DNA of 64,000 nt from Brachyhypopomus gauderio (Eukaryota; Chordata; Actinopteri; Gymnotiformes; Hypopomidae). The stretch spans positions 9,739,414 through 9,803,413 of the forward strand of contig NC_135211.1 of NCBI RefSeq assembly GCF_052324685.1, written 5' to 3'. The notes under the pieces were generated by a model, which saw nothing but the letters and a program-made list of their open reading frames with translations, made no database searches and was not told the DNA's origin. Position 1 is the first letter of the stretch; each line of letters starts with the position of its first letter. The translations under genes were made by a program, and so were the position numbers. Positions 20,022 through 30,472 of this stretch are shown one piece after another.

Positions 20022-20107
<86 letters not shown>
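20022..20107 (+). repeat. GT dinucleotide microsatellite
   Basis: An uninterrupted GT run of about 85 bp. Open frames crossing it are artefacts of the repeat. Confidence 0.97.
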
Positions 20108-20108
<1 letters not shown>

Positions 20109-20780
20109 TGTATTATGAAGCCATGGCTTTTCTTTTCTGAATGAAAGTCCAGTGTGGAATTAGCCCATTCTTTCAGTGGCGTCATCTGTCATTATGACTC
20201 ACTGCTTAGAGTTGTGTAGCTTAAGGAGAGAAAGTGAGACCACAAAACACGTCAGGATTTCCCTCCAAAGTTAGACTGAACATATGGTGTTCATAGACTT
20301 TAGCAGCATGGTTGAAGTACTCACAGAACTATTTATCATGTCCTTCCATTTAAATGGTGGTGTCCCCTTAAGGGTGATTGTGCGTAAATAAACCATGATT
20401 AGAATTAACAACGATAAATGTGGATGGCGTATGATATAATCTATGGAGTTTTTGTAATGCCTTCCATAATTGTAAGAACTTGGGACATTTTGAAAACAAG
20501 TTCATGTTCACCTCTTCATTATAAGGTGCCTTTGTAGCAGATGGTGAAGCCCATGTCTGTTTAGCAAAAGAGAGAGGGGAGGGGGGCAGCGTACCAGGGG
20601 GTTAGGAGATGTTGCAGCAGGGAGCAGGTGATGTGGGAGTGGTAGGGAGAACATACACGCGTCCCACGAACCAGCGGAGCCTCTGATCTGAGCAGCAAGT
20701 TCAAAGGGCGTTTGTGGAGGCAAGGAGGAGGGGCCTGGGTTCTATTGACTCGAGGACGTGTGAGCAGGATCCTGCCCGGG

Positions 20781-20855
20781 TTTCCCACACTATCTGTCCA
20801 TTTATTACCCCCAACTCTCCAACAGAGAGAGGCTGCACTGAACAATAGAAGTGTG
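20781..20855 (-). promoter_or_regulatory. SOX-RBPJ module, copy 1
   Basis: On the minus strand GCACACTTCTATTGTTC (20855-20838) precedes GTGTGGGAAA (20790-20781) by about 48 bp. The same pairing recurs along the her cluster (see 21371, 24009, 29287, 31565, 36101, 41526). It lies about 0.7 kb upstream of the first her15-type gene. Confidence 0.65.
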
Positions 20856-21370
20856 CCGTCCCCGAGGGCATGGGATAATTGTGCTTAATTGACATTTGCA
20901 GTGAATGCATTCCTTTCACAGTATGTGTGTGTGTGTGTGTGCTTGCTTGTGTGTGTGTGTGTGTGTGTGTGTGAGTGAAGGAGATTAAATTAAATCTGCT
21001 AAATTAAATAAAATGTGAAATGTGTTAATTTACTTTACAAGCTGCAAAATAAGATGCTGATTACAAAATTTCAATAAAAACTTCAAACAATAAAAAACTA
21101 TTTTAAAAATCTATAACTATAAAAAAGTATCATTCAAATTCCTGCCTGTTTTGTAAATGTGTTTCTGTCAGATAAGGGATATGATGTTTAATCTTTATGT
21201 CACTGGCTTTTGGTCTCCATCTGCAGATAGTTTATCACACAGAGAGATGGTTCCCAGGTAATAAAATTCTAATGACTTGGCTTGTGTTCGGTTTGTGCCA
21301 CTGATATCTGGAAGACCATCTCCTCTGTTGGGACTATGAGGTCAGTTAACCATGAAATAATTGATGCCTC

Positions 21371-21471
21371 TTCTATTGTTGAGGACGCCTCACCCACAGG
21401 CCGCTGAGTGTGGGAAACCTAATCCTGCTTGGGCCTCATGCCTTTGTAATGCAAATGCACTACTATAAATA
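21371..21471 (+). promoter_or_regulatory. her15-type promoter, copy 1: SOX, RBPJ, SOX-POU and TATA elements
   Basis: In order: TTCTATTGTTGA at 21371-21382 (SOX-like), GTGTGGGAAA at 21408-21417 (RBPJ/Su(H)), CTTTGTAATGCAAAT at 21442-21456 and TATAAATA at 21464-21471. The third element is a SOX half-site joined to a perfect POU octamer. The start codon is at 21547. The first element is missing from the inverted second copy, because homology begins at about 21383. Confidence 0.75.
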
Positions 21472-21546
21472 GGGGAGAGAGATCCTCACTCCAGAACACG
21501 TCAGACTCACTCTGCTCAGTAAAGCACAGGCTCTCCTTCTGAAACG

Positions 21547-22116
21547 ATGGCTCCTACCTACCTGCCTACTGACTACTCAAAGCTCTCCAACAAGGAAAAA
21601 CATAAAGTAAGTATCTATACTGCTGAATTTCAATGCTTTCTTTTTCCTTTGAATATATGCGTACATTTTTGAAAAATGAATAGCTTGCTAATTGAAATTC
21701 CTGTGTTATTTTAACAGTTAAGAAAACCTGCTGTGGAGAAAATGCGTAGAGATCGCATCAACAACTGCATCGAGCAGCTTAAGGTGATGCTGGAGAAGGA
21801 ATTCCAGCAGCAAGACCCCAACACCAAGCTGGAGAAAGCAGACATTCTGGAGATGACTGTTGTCTTCCTGAAGCAGCAGCTACAATCCCAGATCTCAGCA
21901 CCTCAGAAAGCCCACTGTGATGGCTACTCTCAGTGCTGGAGGGAGACCATGAACTTCCTATCTGCCAACTCCAAGCTGGACATGACACTTCAGCATCTCA
22001 ACCACTGCCAAGAAGCCCAGAGAGCAGCAAAGGATCTCCATATGTCTCCACAGGCCAGCCAGATTTCAGTCAAGCAAGAGACCACTGTCCACAGAGCTGT
22101 CTGGAGGCCTTGGTAG
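21547..22116 (+). CDS. her15: her15-type bHLH-Orange repressor, copy 1
   Basis: Two coding exons, 21547-21606 and 21718-22116 (GTAAGT...CAG intron of 111 bp), give 152 aa. The N-terminus is MAPTYLPTDYSKLSNKEKHK. The basic region LRKPAVEKMRRDRINN starts at residue 21, and the HLH runs to about 77 (TKLEKADILEMTVVFLKQQL). The Orange domain lies at about 88-104 (DGYSQCWRETMNFL), and WRPW ends the protein at 149-152. It strongly resembles zebrafish Her15, a Notch-induced repressor that keeps neural progenitors undifferentiated. Poly(A) signal AATAAA is at 22541-22546. Exon 2 encodes the same protein as the inverted copy at 24842-25240, and the two introns differ by few bases, which implies recent duplication or ongoing gene conversion. 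Confidence 0.93.
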
Positions 22117-22546
22117 AGACACTGACCACAGAGTCTTACTCATGTTAACTAGATGGTAGTTTTACCATCTTTAATGTAGGAGATATGTTATTTCCAAGGA
22201 CTTTCGCTATGGAATGTGAAAGAAATGTTTTTACATTCAAGGTGCACCTCAAGGGTAAAATCTTCAAATTGAAAACTATTTTAGACTTTTGGAAAATGAG
22301 CTTTGTAAGTTTACTTTATATCAAATAGCAAATGTTTGTAATTGTTTTGCTTTGTCAAGTAAGATTTTTAACCTTTTGTAAGTTTCCATGAATTCTGCTT
22401 AGAACCTAAGCATATAAATGTGTTGTTGGATTATCTTAATGTAATCCTTGGTTTTGGCCTTTCATAAGGGCAATTAAGAAATTATCAGCTTGGTATTTTC
22501 ATGTGCCATAAATATAGTGGACACTGTGTGTCTCTTGTTAAATAAA
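22117..22546 (+). terminator. her15: her15 copy 1 3' UTR with poly(A) signal
   Basis: Non-coding sequence after TAG, ending with AATAAA at 22541-22546. Similarity to the inverted second copy is lost about 40 bp beyond the stop codon. Confidence 0.55.
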
Positions 22547-22559
22547 GACAATTGATTGC

Positions 22560-23240
22560 CAAAATAAACAAATTACTTTCCTTGTTAATATAATCAGTGC
22601 ATCATATAAATTTTTCACCATGTTTCATATATTAGGATCGTAACCTAAACTTTGAAATGAAGGCTATTAAAAGCCTTAAATAAACTTACAATTAGCAATA
22701 ATAAATATTAGTGCATAATTGCACACACTGAAGAAGTCTGTTCTTTGGGATAGTGGACTCATGAACACTCAGGAATTAAACTACACAATCACAAGTCACA
22801 TGCTTCGTCTTTAAAGAAACGGCATGACAAAATGACAATGTTTAGCTTTGCTTTGCATCTAATCTATTTTTGCATGTAATTTGTTAATTTGCTTTGCAGT
22901 TCCAAAACATTTTCACTGCCAGATCATTGGGATGTGGGTAATACCTCATCTGTAAATGGTTCATGTTATTCAATTGCACTTGGATGGGCTTATTGTCATT
23001 TTCCCCACTGCACTAATATAAACTGTTTACACATGATGCACCTTTTACAATGCATTCGTCTGCATCTATCAGTATGGGTCTGAGGAACTCCTGGCTTTCC
23101 CACACTCATCATCCAATCAGAGACCTGTTTGTAACACTTGATAACATCAATGGCTTGAGCCTAGGGCCAAACCCAAGCTGGTGGGGAGAAGGAGGGGGAT
23201 TCCAGGAAAGGAGTGTGTCTCTCAGCAGGGTTCAGGACAG
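22560..23240. other. Gene-free spacer between the her15 copies, left part
   Basis: No coding feature. GTGTGGGAAA occurs on the minus strand at about 23096-23105 without a clear SOX-like partner. Confidence 0.4.

Positions 23241-23242
<2 letters not shown>

Positions 23243-23317
<75 letters not shown>
23243..23317 (+). repeat. GT dinucleotide microsatellite
   Basis: A pure GT run of about 75 bp in the spacer between the her15 copies. Confidence 0.97.
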
Positions 23318-23320
<3 letters not shown>

Positions 23321-24008
23321 CCGCATTTAGCACACAGAGGCGACAAGGGGTGACTGTGTGCTGATGCAAGGCAACCATTAATCTCATGCAGTTGGTGTTA
23401 ATTCGTCAGTATCCTAAGACATTGTTTATTTACAGGGCATCAGGCCGTTAGTAAGCTGCGTTACCTTTAAGACCCCCTACCCTGCTCCCCAAAACACACA
23501 CACAAACACACCAGAGTACAGCCAATGAACAACATGCTTTGCAAAAAGTTTTTCAAATGTTCAGGCTTCATTATGACTAGGCTGAAATCTGAGTGACTCC
23601 TTTGTGTGTGTTTTACTACCCCCTCCCTTCAAAGCCCTCTAGCTGATGACCTATACAATCTTCTCACACACTTGTGAGTGTGCCTTCCCACCATGTGTGA
23701 AGTGTGCCAATAGTTTCAGCATCTTGATCAAACGTACAGGTTATGAAAACAATACTAATGCTGCTTGCACAGCATCAGTGTTCTTGTTATATATGAAACA
23801 GAGCAAAGAACTCCAAGAAGAGGTCTGAAACAGCAGACAGCATGTTATGGTTTATATATGTCCAAACATTAGTGTTGACCTAGTTCTTCAACAAGTTCTT
23901 CAACAAGTGGATTTTAACAAGCAAATCTCCATCTCCCTGGGGGCGACGATGAATGTGAAACAGAGGGGTCAGAGTTCACACCACCGTGCCTAATGGGTAA
24001 TTTTGCGT

Positions 24009-24066
24009 GGCACACTTCCTTTGTGTCTTGTCTGAAAAGAGAGACCCTGTCAGCAGTGTGGGAAAT
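24009..24066 (+). promoter_or_regulatory. Decayed SOX-RBPJ module, copy 3
   Basis: GCACACTTCCTTTGTGTC (from 24009) lies about 30 bp before GTGTGGGAAA at 24056-24065. The spacing and order match the other modules; the SOX half is diverged. It lies downstream of the second her15 copy. Confidence 0.5.
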
Positions 24067-24791
24067 CCTGAGAGAAGACAGCCCCACACTGAGAGAAGAC
24101 GGTCCCACACATGTGATGAGCAATGTGGCCCTCAAGCTCACCAGCTGTCTGATGATACCAGAGCTGACAGCACACAGTGCCTATTATCAGGGCATCAGTG
24201 ACACTTACACCCCACCACCAAAGATGGGAATACAAGGAGCAATTAAAGTGAAATAAAGCAATTAAAATGAAAACAAGGATTTTAATTGATAAACAAATTT
24301 GATACATTTTGTTTATAAATGTTCTGGGCCACTGAAGTGCAAATGAAAAATTATGACCAAATTATCATCACCATGACCAATAATTCAGTTTCTCAAAAGA
24401 CAAATAAAGCCCAAAAAATGTGAAAATCAAAATCCAGTTGTTCATTGTATATTTCACATGTTAAAAGAACACACTCATTCCTTTATAAAAGGAATATATA
24501 AATTAGTTTAATTAGAATGATCTAATTAAGAAATAAAATACTTGACATCTAATTCCACTGGAATCAATAACAGATCAAATGACCATTAGTTCTTCACTGT
24601 GAAGTTGAATTCCAGCTAGTAACTGGTAACCTTTGCATGTCCATAGGGTACACTAATAAATAAGATTTGAACTGCTTTAGAATTGTGGTTGAAACTAAAC
24701 ATGAGAAAGTTACCATAATTATTACAATGAAAAAATGCACTTCCTCTTTAGTGAACTACTATCTGGTTCTTCTAACGTGAGAAAGTCTTGT

Positions 24792-24865
24792 GTGGTCAGT
24801 GTCTCTACTAAGGCCTCCAGACAGCTCTGTGGTCAGTGTCTCTACCAAGGCCTCCAGACAGCTCT
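24792..24865 (-). repeat. 37-bp tandem duplication over the her15 copy 2 stop region
   Basis: Two units of 37 bp, starting at 24792 and 24829 on the plus strand, each carry the TGGAGGCCTT WRPW-coding stretch. The distal unit lies beyond the stop codon (24844-24842). Copy 1 of the gene has one unit only, so the duplication post-dates the gene duplication. Confidence 0.9.
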
Positions 24866-25414
24866 GTGGACAGTGGTCTCTTGCTTGACTGAAATCTGGC
24901 TGGCCTGTGGAGACATATGGAGATCCTTTGCTGCTCTCTGGGCTTCTTGGCAGTGGTTGAGATGCTGAAGTGTCATGTCCAGCTTGGAGTTGGCAGATAG
25001 GAAGTTCATGGTCTCCCTCCAGCACTGAGAGTAGCCATCACAGTGGGCTTTCTGAGGTGCTGAGATCTGGGATTGTAGCTGCTGCTTCAGGAAGACAACA
25101 GTCATCTCCAGAATGTCTGCTTTCTCCAGCTTGGTGTTGGGGTCTTGCTGCTGGAATTCCTTCTCCAGCATCACCTTAAGCTGCTCGATGCAGTTGTTGA
25201 TGCGATCTCTACGCATTTTCTCCACAGCAGGTTTTCTTAACTGTTAAAATAACACAGGAAATTCAATTAGCAAGCTATTCATTTTTCAAAAATGTATGCA
25301 TATATTCAAAGGAAAAAGAAAGCATTGAAATTCAGCAGTATAGATTCTATTTACTTTATGTTTTTCCTTGTTGGAGAGCTTTGAGTAGTCAGTAGGCAGG
25401 TAGGTAGGAGCCAT
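24842..25414 (-). CDS. her15: her15-type bHLH-Orange repressor, copy 2 (inverted)
   Basis: Coding exons are 25414-25355 and 25240-24842 on the minus strand. The product is the same 152-aa protein as copy 1, with no amino acid difference seen: basic region EKMRRDRINN, Orange domain and terminal WRPW. The pair is head-to-head with a 2.7-kb spacer between the 3' ends, so the genes converge. The donor is GTAAAT instead of GTAAGT, slightly weaker, and the intron has a few small differences. Homology covers the promoter from about 25579 down to just past the stop. Zebrafish also carries two her15 genes, so a lineage with paired copies is not unexpected; the exact identity suggests recent conversion. 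Confidence 0.93.
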
Positions 25415-25489
25415 CGTTTCAGAAGGAGAGCCTGTGCTTTACTGAGCAGAGTGAGTCTGACGTGTTCTGGAGTGAGGATCTCTCTCCAC

Positions 25490-25553
25490 TATTTATAGTA
25501 GTGCATTTGCATTACAAAGGCATGAGGCCCAAGCAGGATTAGGTTTCCCACAC
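25490..25553 (-). promoter_or_regulatory. her15-type promoter, copy 2: RBPJ, SOX-POU and TATA elements
   Basis: On the minus strand GTGTGGGAAA lies at 25553-25544, CTTTGTAATGCAAAT at 25519-25505 and the TATA box at 25497-25490. Order and spacing equal copy 1. The upstream TTCTATTGTT element of copy 1 is absent, since homology ends at about 25579. Confidence 0.75.
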
Positions 25554-25760
25554 TCAGCGGCCTGTGGGTGAGGCGTCCTTACAAATCAAACCAAACCATT
25601 ACCCCTTTCTCAGTACATAGTTATGTATAAGGTGCCAAACAATCTGTCGTAATGTTTCAGCTTCCATTAATCATTTTGATGAAAATTAAATAGTTTAAGG
25701 ATTACTGTTGTTTCAGGCAAAACCTCCTTTATTAGTCATTTCTAGTTGGACTATAAATTG

Positions 25761-26140
25761 ATTGATGCTGCCATCTCTGAAACATTGCAGTGTTTTGTCT
25801 TCAACTGCATGGTTCAGAAATAATTTGCAGTAATGACATTATTCTATCATCAGTGCATACAACTGCTTACGACCACACTACTCTGTAGACTTTTGATTCA
25901 AATTTTGATTGAACTTTTAACTGTTCCATTGAAAATATTCTAAACTATAATGCAAAAAATATAAATAAGTAAAAACATTTTTGCATTACAGTTTAGAATA
26001 TTTCCAATATGACGGCTAAAAGTTGCTCAGGTCTCCAGAGTGGTGTAGTTGTATGCACTGAAGATATTCTATCATTACTGCAAATCTCAGAACCATGCAA
26101 TTGAAGACAAAACTGCAATGTTTCAGAGATGGCTGCAATC
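25761..26140. repeat. Foldback element: 190-bp inverted repeat arms around a short loop
   Basis: The left arm (about 25761-25957) and the reverse complement of the right arm (about 25978-26140) match over most of their length. Both start near GCTGCCATCTCTGAAACATT (one mismatch) and end at TATTCTAAACT..AATGCAAAAA, with a loop of about 20 bp. It contains no gene. It is probably a foldback MITE or a snap-back inverted duplication; no target duplication was identified. Confidence 0.8.
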
Positions 26141-26933
26141 CTCTTGCAAAACAAAAAATATAAAAGCAAAAGGGTATTTGGCATGTATATAATTTCACTT
26201 TATGGAACTCATATAAATCTACACATCACAATATGTTCTATGGATGAACCTGATTACAAAAGAGAGGTAATTCAATTAGAAAATATGAATAAAATTGTTT
26301 AATAAGCAAAGTAGGAGATGCTTGACATTGAGAAATTCTGGTCAGTTTTCACGGCACTGAAACCAACACAGGGCTTTCAGGATGAAAGTCTCTCAAGTGT
26401 GGCTGCTGTCCTTTATTGTCTCACCCCAACGTGGCAAATTTGTCATTGCAACAGGACGTATGAGCAGGTGTTAGGCACACGTTTAGTGGCCAGTGTCTGT
26501 GTTTTCCCACAGTAGGAGAGGAAGTACAGCAGCATGTCTGGAGAAAACTGCTGGTTTTGTTGCCCTTCAATTATCTGCCCACGTGGGCAGATGCTTCACA
26601 TCTCTTGTTTTGACCCTATTTCAAGTTTCAAGATCAAAAACTTCAGTGATGTGTGTGTAACAATGAAAAAATAAAGCACATCAATAAACATTCTGCTTAC
26701 TTTACCCCAAATGTATTGTGTGTGCTTTGTCATTGCTACAGTACAAATGAAAGATTTTGGTGACCATGGAAAAATAAATGAACTGGAATGATGTCTGTTC
26801 CTCAAAGGACACATTTATCAATCTGATTTGTAACTAAATTCAGGCATAACTGCTAGGAGTAAGGTTTGATGCTTTGTAATCTCTATTTGTGTAGCATTTG
26901 CAAATACTATATTTGGGCATATATATACTATAT

Positions 26934-27185
26934 GGGGCAGTCATGGGTTCCATTCCGAGACCTGAGGCCATGACTGAGGTGCCCTTGAGCAAGGCACCTA
27001 ACCCCAACTGCTCCCCGGGCGCCGGGCTAGGGCTGCCCACCGCTCTGGGCACGTGTGATCCACAGCCCCCTAGTAATCACTAGTGTGTGTGTTTGTGTTC
27101 TAACTGCACAGATGGGTTAAAAGCGGAGGACAAATTTCGATTGCGGTGTAAAAATCACAATTGACAAAATATGGCACACACACAC
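26934..27185 (+). mobile_element. tRNA-derived SINE, copy 2 (internally deleted)
   Basis: Same element as 11097-11385 and 41042-41330, but about 45 bp of the tRNA-like head are missing after GGGGCAGTCATGG. Confidence 0.8.
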
Positions 27186-27789
27186 ATTTGATCTGGCAGT
27201 TAATTCATCTACCCTTAAGTCATTAAGTAATTTTTGGTTCTGGTTTCACATCTTTAATGACATTATTGCCATTTGTAAAGGTGTGCCTTATGATTCAATA
27301 TCTATTATTATATTGATAAACTTTTTTTTGTTGAAAACTTATGTTATGTCAAAACATTACATGCAATTATGCTTAGTAGACAGTAGTTTGCAACTTTGAG
27401 TAAAGTTTTTTTCAAATGAAGAAATGTACATTATTTATTGCCTCTAATGTGAGACAATAGTTGTTGATGTGTACAGAACATCATTACAAAAAGTGCAGTA
27501 CACATAAAAACATTGATGCAATGTAATTAATACATTTAATACAATTAACATATCAGATTCACCAAGCATACCTTTACAGTTCTTATACCTTTATAAAAGG
27601 ATCTTAAATAACTTTTGAATAAACCAAATTTCCCAAACTGCCAAGAAAAATTTCTAAAAATGTAAAGTAGTGCAATTACACATTTATGTTCACGTTAAGA
27701 AAATGTTCATATTTTGTGTAATTTAACTACACAAATTAATTTAGTTTTTAGTTAAAAGTAAATAATGAAGTGTTAAACAAATAAATTGT

Positions 27790-28319
27790 ATTCCACAGTC
27801 TCCAGAGGGTGGTCTTCACTGATATCTTCTCTATGCTCATGATCTGCTGGTCTGCAGAGCACAGGGATGGCAAAATATTTCTGCCCCTGTTCTGATCTGA
27901 TGATGTCTGCAATTTCTATACTTTATTCTGCGATTTTATCTGTGACTGTGAATTGACTTCAGACAGGAATTGGACAATCTCATGAACACATTTAAAGAAA
28001 CCTTGACTGTCATCTCCTGGATATCTGCTTTGTCCAGCTTGGAGTCAGGTTGCTGTGAACTCTGGAGACAGGAGGGGCCTGAACTGTTCAGGGCAGCAGC
28101 TGATATGATCTCTGTGCATCATCTCCACCACTGGCTTCCTCAGCTGCAAGGAAAATTGACAAACTGGTTAGTGAACTGGAAACAAAGAACTGTTAGTTAT
28201 TTATAAAGTAGTTCAGAGAAAGCCAGATTTCCCATTTCAACAGATTCTAAATTTACCTTGTTGTTAAGTTGTAGATGCACCATTGACATGATCAGTGCTG
28301 CAGTGATTGTTGGTGCCAT
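27790..28319 (-). pseudogene. her4-like pseudogene, copy a
   Basis: Exon 1 (28319-28257) is intact: MAPTITAALIMSMVHLQLNNK with a GTAAAT donor. Exon 2 begins at 28143 with LRKPVVE as in Hes5/Her4 proteins, but the basic region reads MMHRDHIS instead of KMRRDRIN. The frame meets TGA soon after SPEFTAT, and helix 2 (SKLDKADIQEMT) continues out of frame. The distal part is scrambled, and the last codons read TLWRLW, a damaged WRPW. The same early lesions occur in copy b at 33951, so they arose before the two copies separated, or were spread by conversion. Confidence 0.85.
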
Positions 28320-28377
28320 GAGTGCTGTAGACGTCTCTGTGTAGAATGAGTCTGATCTGAACTGGCTGCATCTTCTC

Positions 28378-28435
28378 TATTTATACCCACAAATCTCCAT
28401 ATGAATGTGTGGGTCTCGGTCTTGTTGGAGTTTCT

Positions 28436-28479
<44 letters not shown>

Positions 28480-28625
28480 GGGGGGGTATGGAGCTGCCAC
28501 ATGCTCAGTGTTCTCTGTGCTGGAGGCAACGTCCATGTCTCAGGGAAGCAGGTGGAGAGATGGGGGTAATGGAGAGGGGAACAGAACACTGGGTAAATAT
28601 GGGAATGTTGTGACCCTGTAAAGAG
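28378..28625 (-). promoter_or_regulatory. her4-like promoter, copy a, interrupted by a microsatellite
   Basis: A TATA box (TATAAATA) lies at 28385-28378 and a Su(H)-type CATGAGAAAC at about 28438-28429 on the minus strand. The CCAAT-bearing segment present in copies b and c is replaced by a GT run (28438-28477) and a G run (28477-28486). The more distal block, up to the AACATTCCCATATTTACC phrase, is shared with copies b and c. Confidence 0.7.
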
Positions 28626-29035
28626 AGCAGATCTCCTGCCTGATGGTAATCAATGACAGAACACATGGCACACATTCACCATTCACTCTGTTTTAGGTTT
28701 TAACAGCATGTTCTAAAGTTCAGCCCTAACCAGCAGTTTAGTTTAATGCAAAATGTGTATAAAAATTCACAGAATTTAATACAACCAAATTTTTTTCTAC
28801 ATTTTCTTCTGTCCCAAATCTGCACCATATTATCTGCATCAAATGATTCTACAAAGCACAGTCTGTGACTTTAGTTATCTGCACTTTTATTTTAGATCAT
28901 GTAGTGTCATTTGACTACATGACTAATGTCCTGTTGTTTTGTAGATAAACACAATGTCTGAGTTTAAAAGCAGCATTATCTGTTCCCAGGCTTTTATTTC
29001 AAACTCTAATTAGAGGTCTGTTAGACCTCTTCAAC

Positions 29036-29212
<177 letters not shown>

Positions 29213-29286
29213 CTGTCCACATGGGACATGAGAATGCCCCAGTCACATACGCCTCTTTTCAGCGTGTGGAGTCACAGAGACACACG

Positions 29287-29340
29287 ACTTCCCACACTTA
29301 GCATTCATCACTGAGATCACCCATACAATAGAAGTGTGTC
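29287..29340 (-). promoter_or_regulatory. SOX-RBPJ module, copy 4
   Basis: On the minus strand GACACACTTCTATTGT (29340-29325) is followed about 28 bp later by AGTGTGGGAAGT (about 29298-29287). It lies about 0.7 kb upstream of the divergent her-like gene at 30028. Confidence 0.65.
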
Positions 29341-29799
29341 CACACTTACACTCACTACTAGAGACACACACTGCATCCATAGTAAATGTAATTATATCAT
29401 CCTTCTATTCTAATACATAGATATTTTCTAGAGTTGGCAAACTATTTAAATAACAAATTTAATCATTATCATATAAAATCTGTAGAGCATAATATAACCC
29501 ACTGGTTGGTAAATGAATAATGAAAGTCAGCTGTTTTGATTGTAAAATGTACAATGGTTGATAGTGTTAATTGTGCCTTTTATTACCTTTCATTTATAGT
29601 GATTATATGTAAAATATTTACCTTAAATCCATATTGTCAATCTTAATGTGAAAACAGGGATGCATTCAATAGCATCTCAAATGCTGATGCCCTTAGCCAT
29701 TTTCCCTCAGTGGAATACCACTGACATTACAGCCAGATGGCAGGAAGAGAACAGCCCACCTGTCCAGTGAAGCACAACAACAGAGTGCCAGTGACTAGA

Positions 29800-29876
29800 C
29801 AGAACTATGAGAAGACCATTGTGTCGTGCTCTGAGCCTGTGATTGGTCAGACATAGAGACCGCTTGATATAAGTAT
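29800..29876 (+). promoter_or_regulatory. Candidate promoter of the divergent her-like gene
   Basis: A Su(H)-consensus CTATGAGAAG near 29805, a CCAAT box (GATTGG) near 29842 and a TATA-like GATATAAGTA near 29866 stand in a compact array about 160 bp before the ATG at 30028. The element types match the her4-like promoters of this window, though their order differs. Confidence 0.45.
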
Positions 29877-30027
29877 GGGCTGAATCAGATGTCATTCACA
29901 CTTGAAATTAAGGCACTAGAGCCAGGCCCCCAAAAGAGGAGTCAGAACAACAGAGTGTGACTTCAACAGTGACATTTAAGGCCAAACATTTACTAAAAAA
30001 CCGAAACCTTAAACATCAGCATCAAAC

Positions 30028-30423
30028 ATGCCTGTCTACACACACATACTTCCTCAGGACAACGTTCACCACACCAGGTATGTTCAAGAAGATACAGTTC
30101 TTTCATTTGGAAAATAATAATTAATTTTGCTTTGTATATTTGCATATATGACCAAAACCTTAATGTTTTTTCCTTTTGGTTACAGGTGTAAACTCCATAA
30201 CTTGGAAAGAAAGTGTTTCAGCAAAGTGGAAAAATTAAAGTCGTCTCTTGAACACCTTCACAATGGGATCCCCACCTCTGACCTTCTGGAGAAGACAGTT
30301 TCCTTCTTCACTTTGAAGAAGGCCTTTATCTTCCCCAATGGCTACTCTAGATGCATTCGTGACATCCTGCAGCTTGTGTCCTCCACAACAGAAGACATAA
30401 CGCCATTAATGTGGCAGCAGTGA
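30028..30423 (+). CDS. Divergent her-like protein lacking a basic region and WRPW
   Basis: Exons 30028-30077 and 30186-30423 (GTATGT...ACAG intron of 108 bp) give a 95-aa frame with no stop. The gene layout is that of the her genes: short exon 1, then one exon to the end. Exon 2 aligns to Her15/Hes5. KVEKLKSSLEHLHNG matches helix 1, TSDLLEKTVSFFTLKKA matches helix 2, and NGYSRCIRDILQLVSS matches the Orange domain start GYSQCWRETMNFLSAN. The DNA-contacting basic stretch (EKMRRDRIN) is replaced by HNLERKCFS. The protein ends LMWQQ where others end WRPW. It could dimerise without binding DNA or recruiting Groucho, acting as a dominant inhibitor; or it is a recently dying gene whose frame happens to be open. 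No exact family member is recognised. Confidence 0.6.
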
Positions 30424-30472
30424 GCATTTCATGCAAGTGCACCAAGGTGAGCACTTGAGGAGCCTTCTCCCC

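Noticed and set aside
20022-20150. Open frames coding long Cys-Val or His-Thr runs, also at 23243, 28438, 29037 and 39969
   Set aside because: They are translations of pure GT/CA microsatellites with no splice or promoter context.
24970-25179. Frames antisense to her15 copy 2, mirrored at 21779-21988
   Set aside because: They are shadows of the bHLH exon; their identity only reflects the gene duplication.
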